From positions 141,563,317 to 141,627,316 of the forward strand of contig CM037584.1 in assembly GCA_021018995.1 (NCBI GenBank): a DNA stretch of 64,000 nucleotides. The letters are read 5' to 3'. A program made the translations under genes and the position numbers. Of this stretch, positions 32,825 to 44,632 are shown in pieces. The notes beneath the pieces were generated by a model, which saw only the letters and a list, made by a program, of their open reading frames with translations, did not search any database and was not told the origin of the DNA. This stretch comes from Chloranthus sessilifolius. Taxonomy: Eukaryota > Streptophyta > Magnoliopsida > Chloranthales > Chloranthaceae. Numbering within the stretch: the first letter of the stretch is position 1; the number at the start of each line of letters is the position of its first letter.

Positions 32825-35800
32825 CTAATCTGAATCAGAATCTGTAAGGAAATCCCAGCCCATCGTTTTAACCTGTGCCTTAAGGGAAACTCTGTCTTGT
32901 TTCTTCTTTTCCTCCATCTCCTTTTTCTTTTCAGCTGGTGTTTTTGCTGCAAATAGAGCTTTAGGTGCCCTCACCCTTACTTTTGGTGGCTTGGGAGCCT
33001 TTGGTTCCTTGGGTTCTTGAGTGGCTTTGCCTTTATGCTTAGTAGGGGGGGTGGCAGGGGATTTTCCTTTGCCTTTGCTTTTGGCTTCAGCTTCTGCAGG
33101 GGGGACCACTGGGGATTTCTCTTTTCCTTTAGCTTTGGGTTCCTCAGTGGGGATCACTGGTGACTTTCCTTTTCCAGTGTACTCAGGTTTGGCAGGGGAC
33201 TGTGCCTCTTCAGACTGGGCAGCAGGCTCTTTGCCAATTTTTAAAGGGACAACTTTGGGAGCAGACCTCTTGGCAGTGAATTTCCTCCGCTGAGGATAAG
33301 TTTACTTTTGTGGTGGTTCAGCAGAGGCCGTGGTAGGGGTACGTTGCTCAGTAGATGGAGGCGGCTCCTTAGGAGGTGAAGCAGGAGCTTTCCCTTTGTC
33401 TTTCTGGGGCTGAGGTGGTGCCTCCTTAGACTGGGTAGGTGGAGCTGGAGTAGTAGTTGGCGTAGGCGCAGGCATGTGAATAGAGATGAGGGTCGGATGG
33501 TAAGGTTCATTTCGGGCAGCAGCTAATGCGGATTCCAATGAGGCTATCTGGACTTGAAATTTGAGGATGTCAGTCTCATGGATCTCCTTTTGGATTTTTT
33601 GAATTTCCTGGGCATTGTTAAGTCATTTTTCAAGCATTCTTGCCCGGGCATTCGCTGCAGCAGCATTGGATTTCTCATACTCCCAATTTATCTGATGATA
33701 AGTAGCTATAGCCTTAGCCTTCTGATATTCCTCCAGGATATTTTTCCACCCCAAGGAGATGCCCAGGATTTGTTCTCTGTGGGCCTCCGTCATCTCATCA
33801 ATCTTCTCCAGCAGGGGGGGTCTCAATTGATTGGTGTAGCTTTGCCATGCCCCTCAAGACATCCTTCCTTAGGTAAGCATTATCCCTCATGTGATGGAGG
33901 ATGGTGAGGTAGGGAGGGCTGTAAAAATGATGTTTTGGTGTTATGGGTAGGTAGGAGGTGGAAGGAGGAAAGTGTGATTGGTCCTGGGGGAGGGAAGGGG
34001 GAATGATAGTAGGGAAGTCAAGTGGTGGGGAGTGGGTTCGGGTTCGGGTCTGTTGTGTAGATTTGGCAGAAGGAGGGAGGGGTAGGATAAGAGGGGGTGG
34101 AGGGTATAGGGGGGAAGGTGAAGGGTGTAGGCTCCACAAGAGTTGGGGGTGATGGGGGATGAAAAATTGGAATGGTGAACGGGAGTAAAGGAAATAGGTG
34201 GGGAAGAGGTAATGGTGACAGTGGGGGGAGTAATGATTCAGGAGGGAAGTCTGTTTGGGTGGTCTTGTCAGTGAATCGGACCAGGGGGGTGAAGTGGGTG
34301 GTTGAGGGATGGGTGGAGTGGTTAAGGTGTGCAGGGTGGATTGGATAGAGGTGAGTTCAGCCTGTATCTGGTCCTATTTTTGGTTATTGGTGGATAATTG
34401 GGCTTGTATGTCTTGGATAAGGAATAGGATGAGGGTTAGTGTGTCAAAGCTAGGAGGTTGGGTTTGTGAAGAAGAGGGTACTGGTTGGAAAGGGGAGGAA
34501 GGAGCATGATGGAAAGTGGAGGGGGATGGGGAGTGGTGCTGGGAGGTAGTTGGGGAGTCTGGCAGAGGGGTGTAGTAAGCAGGCATTGTTTCAAGGAATG
34601 TAGAGATGAAGGCTTGGAAGCTTATGGATGTGTTAAGGGTTAAGTCAATGTCTGGGAGAGGGGATGTAGTGGATATGGCTGGGGTGGTGGTTTCTTCAAG
34701 GTGGGGTGGGTCAATGGGGATAGAAGGGATTGAGGGTGGTGTCTGGGAGATGGTTGGAATGGTCTCAGTGGTTTTTCATTTTTTGTATGAGATGAGTGGG
34801 GGGCTGGCAGGCTTAGGTGGAAATGAGAGGGGAATGGCGGCTGTGTACTGAGGCAAGGTAGGGGATGGTGAGTCCTCCCAGGAATCAAGCACAGGTTAAG
34901 GGGGAGTGGGCATGGATAATGGAAACAGAGGGGGGTGAGCGATGGATGCAAGAGGGGGGGTGGATGTAGGGGTAACAGGTGCTGCTGTAGCTCTGAAAGT
35001 GGTAGGCTCTGGGGGCAGCTCCTTTGTAGCAGGGGTAGACCCTGATGCAACTGCTTCTGTTTGCTTGAGCAGGGCCTGAGCCTCAGCTTTCTTCTTTTTC
35101 TGACCCCCCATCAAGCTCCTGCTGATTCCCCATTGCCTCTTGGCAAAGGTAGTAGGGGAAAGGGTTGTGGTCTGCTCATTCCTTCCTATCTTATATCCCC
35201 CCTTGATCAGCAGCAAGGTGATGATTCTTGCATAGGGTAGCATGTGAGGCTTCTTATTGGATCCTAACTTCTCCACCACGTCCTTCATAGCCTCAAAAAT
35301 CAGCCAGGCTGCATGGAAGCCATGGCCCATGTGGTAGGAGTAGACAACATTCGCGATGGGGGTTCTCCTCTCCTACTGATGTCCTAAGCAATATATGTTC
35401 TTCCGCAGGACTTGGTCAATGAACAACAGTTCAGGTTCTAGTTCCCTCCTTCTGATTGAGTCCCCGGTGGCTTTTAATCCTCTAGTTACGTCCAGTGCAA
35501 TTGTATCAATTGGTGCAGTTAGAGGGGGGCCATATCCACAACTGGGATTGAATGTTGCTGGGATGCCCAACACTTCAGCGATCATCTTAGGGCCCACTAA
35601 CATATCAAAGTCATCAATCATTACCAGCAAGCACCCTTGTCCATCATTGTCCCTCTTGACCTTGATGTGCTGATAAAACAGCTGCACTAGCCTGGGGTAG
35701 GCTAGTGCTGAAATTCCTCTCATCAATGGCATCAGGCCCGCTTTGCTCAGAAATTGTATTGCAGGGGCAGAGAGAGGTTCTTTTTCAAAAAATGGTACAT

Positions 35801-35996
35801 CAAAGGCTGTTTCATGCTCCAATGGAATTGACTCCATGAGCTCAGAAGGAGTAGAGAACTTTGTGGTTGGTACCGCCGCCTCCTCAACCACTTCCTTTCC
35901 TTTTTTGGGAGACTTTGAAGTCTTGGCCTTTTTAGGGGTGGTCTCTGTAGGGTCCTTGTTTTTCCCTTTTCTCTTTTGTGCAATTTTGGGAGCCAT
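32825..35996 (-). pseudogene. C large 3' ORF, plant-transposon-protein type (broken)
   Basis: Starts at a real ATG (35994-35996) with MAPKIAQKRKGKNKDPTE, a basic, nuclear-localisation-like N-terminus. The middle (about 35700-35240) has LMRGISALAYPRLVQLFYQH, MIAEVLGIP and LPYARIITLLLI, which resemble the 'putative plant transposon protein' domain found 3' of pol in Athila-type elements. The C-terminal two thirds is Pro/Ser/Thr-rich with a coiled-coil-like IQAQLSTNNQK segment (about 34390) and an EILGISLGWKNILEEYQKAKAI-like helix (about 33750). It ends in a Lys/Pro/Ala-rich tail and DFLTDSDSD. In-frame TAG at 35370 and further stops (34895, 34770, 34373, 33622, 33301) break one mostly constant frame. 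It lies in the env-like position, but I see no signal peptide or membrane segment, so envelope function is not supported. Confidence 0.7.
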
Positions 35997-36260
35997 TTTT
36001 AACTCTGTCTTCTAGAATGAGCAATGGAGAATGAGATCTAGGGTTTGGTTTGATTTGACGCACAAGGCACCTCAAGATCTCGGAGCAGAGGGCAATAGAT
36101 GAGGGTGATGCTAGGAACACTTGTATAGATTTGTGGAGTGAATGATGAGCTATAGGAGTGATGCTGGAGGAGAGAAGGGGGAGAGTGCCAGGAGCTAGGG
36201 TTTCGCAGAGGGAAGAAAGGAAAGGGTACTGGGAAAGGAGCAAAACGCGGGGTTGAAATT
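35997..36260 (-). promoter_or_regulatory. Leader-like, pyrimidine-rich stretch before the C 3' ORF
   Basis: On the element strand it is CT-rich, contains the telobox-like AAACCCTAG twice (about 36200 and 36050) and ends directly at the ATG of the 3' ORF. It looks like a plant 5' untranslated region. There is no TATA box in it. Confidence 0.45.
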
Positions 36261-36261
36261 C

Positions 36262-36740
36262 CTATCGCGAAGCTCGGCGCGCTTTGGACCCTCTGGTCGC
36301 GAGGTTGGAAATGAACCTAGCAAAGGTTTTGAATCAATATGGATTGCGCGACAATCTCCCAGGTGGATTTTGGAGCGCGCGACAGTTTAAGATGAATACA
36401 TGTGGATTGCGCGAGCATCTCCTGGGTTCTTTTTAAATCCCGCGACAGCCTTTAAATCTCTATGGGGATGGCGCGAGAGGTTCACTGGAGTACATGAATC
36501 GCGCGACAGGTAATGTATGGCTTTATGTGAATCGCATGAGAGGCTCTCAGATACACATGAATCTCGCGACAGCAAATAGAATGTGTCCAGGTGAACTACG
36601 CGAGCTTCTCCCAGGCTTCCTCTTTAACCTCGCGAGAGCTTTTGAATCTCGCGATAGTCTCCCAGGCTTCCATTTTAACCTCGCGAGAGCTTTTAAATCT
36701 CGCGATAGTCTCCTAGGCTTCCATTTTGGACCCAGCGACA
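36262..36740. repeat. Internal CGCGACAG / CGCGAGAG array of C
   Basis: About 16 units between the integrase end and the 3' ORF, for example CTCGCGATAGTCTCC (36645 and 36697), CCTCGCGAGAGCTTTT (36629 and 36679), GCGCGACAGG (36500), GCGCGAGAGGTTC (36471) and TCGCGAAGCTCGG (36265). The two alternating forms match those of the D LTR except that CG replaces the central CA or GA context. Same motif family as the C LTR array. Confidence 0.85.
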
Positions 36741-37082
36741 GTAAGGTATAAAACAGAGAGCATTTGATCTCTGTTCTGCCCCTTTTTGCATGTTTATTGT
36801 GGTTGAATCCTGGGCATGACCCTCTCCTATGACTATCTTTAGACACATGTAAACTCAATCATACACTCAAGGACAACAAAAATGACCTTCCACATTAGGC
36901 ATTCAACAGAAGCTATCAATTCAAAAGCAGTAAGCATCAAGCCAAGCATCAAAAGTTTAAAATAGATAGAGCAAAATTCAGATAAGGCCACTAGCAAATC
37001 TTAGAGAATAGAAACTAAAGAAAGCAAGATAAATCAACCAAAAACTAAGTACATATGATACAGTAATGACACATCTGTGGAA
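36741..37082 (-). other. C spacer between integrase and internal array
   Basis: AT-rich, no ORF or known site on the element strand. A plus-strand TATAAAA word at about 36750 points away from the 3' ORF and is probably incidental. Confidence 0.4.
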
Positions 37083-38269
37083 TCAGTTTGATGAAGGATC
37101 CCCTTGACAGTGAATGGTGTCCAAAAGGTCGACAGGTTTTTCAAAACAAGGCTTAAGCCTCTGACAATTCACCTTCAAGAGTCTCCCAGACTTAGGAACC
37201 TTGATTTCCACAGCACCAGATGGGGAAACATGCATGACAATGTAAGGACCTTCCCATCTGGATTTCAATTTGCCTGGAAAAAATTTAAGTTTGAAGTTAA
37301 ATAACCAAACCTTATCACCAGCAATGAAACTCTTTCTCAACAGCCCTTTGTCAAAGAAAGCTTTGGACCTTTTCTTATAGATCCTGGCATTAGCATATGC
37401 ATCCATCCTTAGTTCTTCCAATTCCGACAGCTGTAGCAACCTGTGATGACCAGCCGAAGTTAGATCTAGATTTAAATATTTGGTGGCCCAATAGGCCCTG
37501 TGTTCTAACTCCACTGGGAGATGACAGGCCTTCCCATAGATCAGTTTGAAAGGGGACATACCGATGGGGGTCTTATAGGCAGTCCTGTAAGCCCACAGTG
37601 CATCATTAAGCTTGTCAGCCCAATCCTTCCTATCAGTCCTCACAGACTTCTCAAGGATATGCTTGATCTCCCTATTTGAAATTTCAACTTGCCCACTGGT
37701 TTGTGGGTGGTAGGGAGTAGCAATCCTATGGGTGACAGAATATTTCTTGAGCAAGCACTCAAAATTTCTATTGTAGAAATGGCTCCCCCATATCTGATAA
37801 TGGCTCTGGGGGGGCCAAATCTGGAGAAGATATTCTGCTTGATGAACTTGAGGACAACCTGATTATCATTAGTTCTAGTGGTAATGGCTTCTACCCATTT
37901 GGAAACATAGTCCACTGCCACTAAGATGAAATGAAAACTATTTGAAGGAGGAAAGGGGCCCATAAAATCAATACACCACACATCAAATAGTTATACAACA
38001 AGGATAGGCTGTAAAGGCATTGAATTTCGTTTGGACAGTCCTCCTAATTTCTGACATCTTTCACAGGCCTTGCAGTGTGTATGGGCATCTCTGAAAAGAG
38101 AAGGCTAATAGAAACCACACTATAACAGTTTGTCAGCTATTTTTCTCCCACTAAAATGACCCCCACAGGCATTTTCATGGCACATGGCCAGAATACTGGG
38201 GACATCACTTTCGAGAACACATTTCCGAATGATTTGGTCTGCACAATACTTGCACAAGCAAGGTTCTTC
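37083..38269 (-). pseudogene. pol: C integrase (broken)
   Basis: The zinc region is readable near 38180-38050 (CHENACGGHFSGRKIADKLL and ACERCQKLGGLSKR), followed by WCIDFMGPF with the first catalytic Asp (about 37975). The second catalytic site reads IIRYGG instead of the usual DGG word, so the Asp is lost. A frameshift occurs near 37760, after which [16 protein letters not shown] (with the catalytic Glu), the [16 protein letters not shown] block and the GPY motif (SRWEGPYIV) follow. The C-terminus ends at 37083 with CQGDPSSN. Stops also occur in KLL-CGFY-PSL. The domain order and the end are complete, unlike in A. Confidence 0.85.
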
Positions 38270-38944
38270 CTAGAAGAAGAATTTGACCTGTGAGAAAAAC
38301 AGGTCTTTATCCATTTTTGTCCAATGGGCAGGAATCTTGCCTATAACTAGATAATTAACAATATGTGCATACCAAAGAACTAAATACTGGATGGCAAACA
38401 GTTGCTCATCCGGGAAGACATCATTTGTAGCAAGGCCATCAACACCTTTTTCCAACATAATTCTGGACAAGTGGTCAGCCACCACATATTCTACACCCTT
38501 CTTGTCCTTGATTTTGATGTCAAACTCTTGCAACAGGAGTTTCCATCTAATCAATCTGGGCTTTGCATCCTTCTTGGACAGTAGGTACTTTAATGTTGAG
38601 TGGTCAGTGAAGATGACAGTTTTAGACCCAAGTAGGTAAGGTCTAAACTTGTCCACAACGAAAACCACTGTCAGAAGCTCTTTCGCTGTGGTTGTGTAAT
38701 TCAGCTGAGCTTCAGCAAGTGATTTGCTAAGATATGCAATGACCACAGGCAGCTTGTCCTTTCTCTGGCCCAAGACATCACCTATTGCCAAGTTAGATGC
38801 ATCGCACATTAACTCAAAGGGCAGGGTATAGTCAGGTGTTTGGAGTACAGGAGCAGAGGTGAGGCAAATTTTCAAAGTTTCAAAAGCCTTCAGACATTCA
38901 GCAGAGAAGTCAAAGGGCACATCCTTGCAGAGCAGGTGGCACAA
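38270..38944 (-). pseudogene. pol: C RNase H
   Basis: The open frame covers the whole domain: [13 protein letters not shown] (Asp), [13 protein letters not shown] (Glu), [13 protein letters not shown] (Asp) and [10 protein letters not shown] (Asp), all four catalytic acids present. It follows the reverse transcriptase with a one-base frameshift near 39000-39150. There is no second archaeal-type RNase H, as expected for Athila rather than Tat. Confidence 0.85.
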
Positions 38945-39800
38945 TGGTTTGGCAATTTTGTTGAAGTCCTTGATAAACCTCCTGTAGAATCCAGCATGCC
39001 CAAGGAAGGATCTGATTTGTTTGCTGTTCTTGGAGGTGGCAAATTTACAATGAGGTCAACTTTGGCCTTGTCTACCTCAATTCCATCTTTAGAGACCACA
39101 TGGCCCAACACAATTCCTTGTGTTACCATGAAGTGGCTCTTTTCCCAACTTAAGACCAAATTGGTCTCTTCACATCTTTATAAGACTTGATGGAGGTGTT
39201 GTAGACATTGGTCAAAGCTATGGGATATACCGAGAAATCATCCATGAAGATTTCCAAGAATTTATTAATCATATCAGAAAAGGTGGCGCACATACACCTC
39301 TGAAAGGTTACTGGGGCATTACATAGTCCAAAAGGCATCCTTCTATAAGCAAAGGTGTCGAAAGGACAAATAAAAGTAGTTTTCTCTTGATCAAGGGGGT
39401 GCATAGGGATCTGGTTGTACCCTGAGTACCCATCAACAAAACAGTAAAAAGCTTTCCCAGCCAACTTATCCAAAATTTGATCAATGAAAGGGAGAGGGAA
39501 ATGGTCTTTTCTGGTTCTGAAGTTGAGTTTTCTGTAATCGATGCAAACTCTCCAGCCAGTGGTTTCTCTGGCTGGTCTCAACTCTCCAAACTCGCTTGTG
39601 ATCACTGTTATGCCTGATTTCTTGGGTACCACCTGGATTGGTGCCATCCATTCAGAATCAGAGATGGGGTAAATTACCCCAGCATCCAGCAATTTAATAA
39701 TTTCTTTCAGGTCCACCTCCTGCATGTGAGGATTAAGTTTCCTCTGCATTTTCCTGGAGGGTGTTGAGCCCTCTTTAAACTGAATCCTATGCATACAGAT
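38945..39800 (-). pseudogene. pol: C reverse transcriptase
   Basis: Blocks in order: RKMQRKLNPHMQEV, VPKKSGITVI, GWRVCIDYRKLN, DHFPLPFIDQ, FVDGYSGYNQIPMH, FAYRRMPFGLCNAPVTFQRC and the catalytic IFMDDFSVY (MDD at 39237-39245). The open frame runs from 39794 to 39150 without a stop, the longest intact enzyme piece in the window. After it, the frame shifts and continues FMVTQGIVLGHVVSKDGIEVD. Confidence 0.9.
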
Positions 39801-39833
39801 TGATGCATCAATCCCTCCCAGATCAGCAATGGT

Positions 39834-40680
39834 CTAGCCAATTGCTTTCTTATGCTTCCTCAGAACTATTAGCAATTCTTCCTCTTGCTCACTGGTTAGA
39901 GAAGAGGAGATAATTACAGGAAGTTTCTCTTCTTTCTCAAGGAAAGCATATTTTAATGTCTCTGGCAGCTTCTTGAGCTCCAGATCAGGGGCTTGTTGTA
40001 TGGATGGCAGGATTGGTGTATTGGTGGTTGGAGGAAGGGGATGCAATGTAGGTTTCCAATTGGAATGCTGCACTAAGCCCACGGAAGACCTCACTAGGGG
40101 CATGTCTTCTGACATTAAAGCCAGGATTTCTTCCTTCACCATGTTCCAAACTTTAGTTAAATCAGTGACAATGTTTCCCCACTCCAGCAGAGAGGGCCGT
40201 TCTTCTTCAACAATTTCTTCTAGTACATCTACTGCAAAGCATTCCTCATTGTCCAGCTGAGGGTACTTTGCACTGTTGTACACATTAAGCTCAACTTTCA
40301 TGTGTCCGAAAGTGACCTTCGTGATCCCAGACCTACATTGAACGCATGCATTGGCAGTGGCCAAGAATGGTCTGCCCAGAATGACAGGTATCGGGGATGT
40401 ACTCTTGTTACAACCCATGCCCAAAACAAGGAAGTCTGCAGGGTAGAATAACTTGTCTACCCCCACTAGGACACCCTCAACCACTCTCATGGGCTTCCTC
40501 TCAGACCTATCAGCCATCAATAGAACAATGGGGGTGGGCTTCAGCTCCCCCAAACCTAGCTGCTGGTATACACTGTATGACAGTAGGTTAACACTGGCTC
40601 TAAGGTCTAAAAGGGCCCTTTCAATCGTGTGGTCTCTAATAATACAGGGAATAGTGGGTATCCCTGAGTCTTACAACTTT
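39834..40680 (-). pseudogene. pro: C aspartic protease and linker
   Basis: The active-site word reads LLDLRASVNLL (about 40595), where the family has D-x-G-A-S, so Gly is replaced by Arg. FLVLGMGC and PVILGRPFLATA follow as the second half of the domain. A TAA lies upstream in the PEKL-DSGIP stretch (about 40668). The remaining frame to 39834 is an acidic linker to the reverse transcriptase. Confidence 0.75.
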
Positions 40681-42294
40681 TCAGGTATTGTCATAATTAA
40701 TACATAATTAAATGTATCAGTTGCAAAGACCTTTTTGGATAAATGGCCTCTGGCCTTCCTTTTCTCAGTACAAAGGTCCTTCAGAAACTTTGCATAGGCT
40801 GGGACGTGTCGGATTGCATCAAGCAGGGGTAAATTTATTTTGACCTGCTTAAAGGTCTCCATCATTTCCTTGATCTGTGCCTGACCCTTATCAAAAGGGG
40901 CAGGGCCACTCAAACCTTGAGGAAATGGCAGCTGAGGTACTGCTGGTTCCTCAGCTGCAAGCCTATGACTGAAGTTTTGTTTTTTTCTTTTATCTATTTT
41001 TATCTCCTGCTGAGGCCCAACTACAACCTCTTTATTTTTCCCTTGTTGAAGGGTAGCAGACAGTTCTTGACTCTGTGTTCTAACAAAGTCCTTATCATTT
41101 TCACTTGACATTTCCTTGGGAATGACCTCTCCTTGTTCTTTTCCCACCTGGTTGTCTACCAGTTTGCCAGACCTTAAGGCTGTGATGGCATTGGCCCCCT
41201 CAAAATTTGAGGAGCCTTCTCCGATGGAATACTGGCCCTTTGGGTTGGCTACTGGTTGGCTTGGCAACCTGCCCTCCTCTCTTTTAGCCAGAGTATTGGC
41301 TATTTGGCCAAGCTGCTCTTCTATTTTCTTAATGCTTTGACTGTGAGAAGTCACAGTCTGATTCAAGGGTCCAAGGCTTTGTATTTTAGCCAAAACCTGG
41401 TCCTCGAAAGAAGCACTTCGGGGCTGAGGTGGGGGAACTACCAATTGATTTTGTTGCTGGGGCTACTGTTGTCAGAAATTCGACCTTTGGGCATAACCCT
41501 AGTTAAACTGCTGCTGTGGCCTTTGAGGTAAAGCCAACATCTGCTGTGGCTGCATATAATTGTCTTGCCTCCACCTCAAATTTGGGTGGTCTCTCCATTG
41601 GTAACCAGCATTTTAGTGCTGGTATCCATATGGTTGTTTATTGTAGCCACCAGATTGTTGTTGTCCAAAAGATTAGGCAGCAACAGCCTATTCCATTACA
41701 AACTCACTCTTCCACTGTATGCTGTGGAGATTGGCATATCAGACATGCCTCCATCACTTGTGCAGCCACGCTGGGCTGCACCACAGTCAAAAGTTTATCA
41801 AATCTTTCAGTAAGATTGGCCATCTGCATTCTCAGGTCATCGTTTCCTCTAACTTCATACATCTTTCTTTTAGAAGTTTCAGCCACCCCAAGCTTAGGAG
41901 AAGGCTCTTGAACAGTTCTAGATGAGGACATCTTCTGGAAAGCATTTTCACTTATGACCTCGAATAAGTCCCATGCCTCATTAGCTGTTTTATGCATGTA
42001 TGTTCCACCACAAGAGGCATCTACCATGTCTCTGCTCTTCTCATAAATCCCATTGTAGAAGCTCTGGACAAGCTGTCAGTCAGGGATCTTGTGGTGGGGA
42101 CATTGTTTGAGCATCTCCTTAAATCTATCCCAGCATTGGTTAAAATCTTCAGTTGGAGACTGGGAAAAAGAAAGTATGCCCTTCCTCAATTGGCTGGTCT
42201 TAGTCTCTGGGAAAAATTTAGACAGGAATCTTGTCTGGAGGTCTTTCCAGGAAGTGATGCTGTTGTTTGGGAGAGTAGATAACCAGGTCATGGC
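40671..42294 (-). pseudogene. gag: C gag, C-terminal part
   Basis: Begins directly left of the solo LTR with AMTWLSTLPNNSITSWKDL and FLSKFFPETKTSQLRKGI, the conserved core of Athila-type Gag. Then come ANEAWDLFEVISENAF, a knuckle-like ACLICQSPQHTVEE (about 41710), a glutamine-rich stretch, and ANAITALRSGK and VKINLPLLDAIRHVPAYAKFLKDLC, which are Athila hallmarks before the protease. A frameshift lies between 41700 and 41450. Confidence 0.8.
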
Positions 42295-42299
42295 CCTGT

Positions 42300-44632
42300 T
42301 GTTAAGACCTGTAAAGTACCACTTTTCACCCCTTAACTTGACCTTTGATTAGACCCTTAGCCATCTAATAAAGGTTTGTTAAGTGTTTTCTGTAGGTAAT
42401 AAATAGCAGTGCAATAAGGCCATAAATCCTGTTAAGGAACCCATGATTGACACCAGAAGTCCCTCAGAAGAATGAGAACTGAATCCAGACCTGAGAAGAG
42501 CCTCGTACAGCTTCCCAAAGCTTCAGAGGACCCTCGCACAGTTCACTCAAAACAGCTGAGGAGAGAGAGCTTTAGGAAAGTCTCGCGTAGTAGCCGCGGG
42601 ATGCAAATGTCAAGAGAACCTATCGCACAGTTCAGAAAAGCCTCAAAGCTATCCCGAGGATCCTCGCGAAGATCTATCAAGGTGACTGCTCAGAAGAAAG
42701 CTACCTGAAGCCAGAGTTAGCCTCGCGAAGATCTATTGTGAAATGGAATGCTCGCGCAGTTCCCGCGCTATTCACAAGTAGCAATCCAACTGCGCGAAGC
42801 CCAATCCAGCGAGAGCTTAACTATCTACCTCACGACTGCTCAAAGCATTAAGAAGCTACAACCCCGTGACGTCTGAAGTTTTAATGCTAACTCATCCTCG
42901 CGAAGTCAGTGCTACCACGCGACAAGGCTGGGAATCGGCTGCAACCTGGCGAAGCTCTGAACTCCAACTTCCATCATTCTATAAAGGACATTCTGGAGAT
43001 TTACAGTGATTAGGGCACGCACTCCCACGCTCGAATCTCTGTGCACGTGCACCGAGGCATCTGAGGATCATTAATAGGCCACGTGGCATCGTTAAAATTA
43101 GGGTTTCCTAACTCTAATGCGCCGCCACACCACTGCTATAAAAACTCGAACTTGGTTTAGGTTTAAAAGAGGAGACTTGATCTCAGAATATCTCAGACTT
43201 GAGCTCAGACTTTATCCCTGATACGGGATCTGAGATCTTTTTCTTTTCTATTTTTCTGTAGCTGCAAGTAGTTTTCCTTTTTCTTTTTCTTTCTCTCCAT
43301 GGCCCAGCACTTGCTGGCCATGCCTATTTATGTTTATTGAGATTAGATTAATGGATGTTTTGTAATAGGATGTGTACTTTTATGGGATGTGTGAGAATGT
43401 GAGTTGCTCTGTGCAATGTTGCTGCCTTGTGATCCGCCATTGCTTTGGCTATGATTCAAAGTAATGGAGGACTGATTCTAAGGATCCACTCAGATCCAAG
43501 TGACCTGTGTGTCTGGGCTATCATGGTCCGATACAGCCTTAGCCCCACCACAGGACCCACTAGACCTAAAATCCCCATGGGAGCCTGAGCTGGTAGCCTT
43601 GTGACCATGGTGGTGGTAGCAATATTACTGTTCTGTTTTAGACTCTATGAGGAGGATAGCCTCTGGGATAGTCTGTGACCATTCAAGTGGACAGGCTATA
43701 GCCTTAGGGTGAAGCCAATTCGTAGGATCCAAGATGGATTCTTCTTCTATGCACATGTGCTTGTAGCCTTGTGGAAGATTGTACAGAGGCAGACTCCCCT
43801 ATATTTGTATAGACCCGCCATCAGATGTTAGATCTGATATGGTTATGGAGATTGTAGGCTTGTGACTGGACCATTGTAGTCCCACTCAAGCAATGGATAG
43901 CTAGATCTAAGGTGGTACTCAATCTCTTGCTGGTTCTATGTGTCTGGGCTATCATGGTCCAATACAGCCTTAGCCCCACACATAGAGCTTTAGAGGTTGA
44001 GGTTTCCTATGGATTCTTGAGCTTGTAGCCTGGATGAAGTAGTGCCTATAATGATTAACTTGTTTTGACCCATCTCTGGACTGTGGTTCCCCTATGGGAT
44101 AGTCTGTGACCATTTGAGTGGACAGGTTATAGCCTTAAGGGATTGGATCATGGCACAGAGATGGGTTGGATTCTTTCTCCTCAGTGGTGATAATGTAGCC
44201 ATTGGACATGATTTCTCTAACATTAGATCTAAATCTGAGTTACAAAACTCCTCTGATCTAGACTCAATAACATACTTCTCACCCTTTTATATTTATTTTC
44301 CCACACTCCATCCATCTTCTCAACCCTTTCTGTAGTTAATTCATTAGGCTACCTTAGGATATTTAGAATAAGTGACCCTAAACTCCCTTCCTTTTAGGAC
44401 TGCCAGATCTGTAGTCAAATCTGGAGGGACTACTAGAGATGGCTCCCTTGGAGCTGTAGATCACCTTTCCCTGTGGGACAAACTCTTACTTATCAAAACT
44501 TGCTACAAATGGACCCTGTATCTTGCAGGTCTAGGATTTCTCAGTTGTGCTGATTCCATCCCCTGTTTTACTTTGATTTTAAATTGCTTTTACCACCAAC
44601 AAATAAAGTAAGCACACTAGGATTTCGCAACA
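42300..44632 (+). mobile_element. Solo LTR of the C family inside C gag, opposite orientation
   Basis: Starts TGTTAAGACCTG and ends TTTCGCAACA, with perfect duplications CCTGT at 42295-42299 and 44633-44637. When the LTR and one duplication are ignored, the Gag words on the two sides join as ...LKDR-AMTWLST on the minus strand. The LTR is the same family as the C LTR by shared words (GCTATAGCC, CCATCAGATG, GGAGCCTGAG) but clearly more diverged from C than the two C LTRs are from each other. It carries the CGCG array (42502-42962), G-box (43079-43086), telobox (about 43097) and TATAAAA (43137-43143). No ORF in it is credible. Confidence 0.92.
42502..42962. repeat. CGCG motif array of the solo LTR
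   Basis: Units such as CCTCGCACAGTTC (42531), GTCTCGCGTAG (42581), CCTCGCGAAGATC (42663 and 42721), GCTCGCGCAGTTCC (42750), AACTGCGCGAAGCC (42788) and CCTCGCGAAGTC (42896). The motif family matches the C LTR arrays, mirrored by the opposite orientation. Confidence 0.8.

Noticed and set aside
35373..35996. 207-codon frame as a host nuclear protein gene
   Set aside because: It lies in order between integrase and LTR of element C, continues in frame beyond a single TAG and matches the plant transposon protein type.
32825..35996. Retroviral envelope gene
   Set aside because: Only the position fits. No signal peptide, membrane segment or cleavage site is visible.
36741..36760. Plus-strand TATAAAA as a promoter for the C internal array
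   Set aside because: It points away from the 3' ORF and there is no ORF or leader behind it on that strand.
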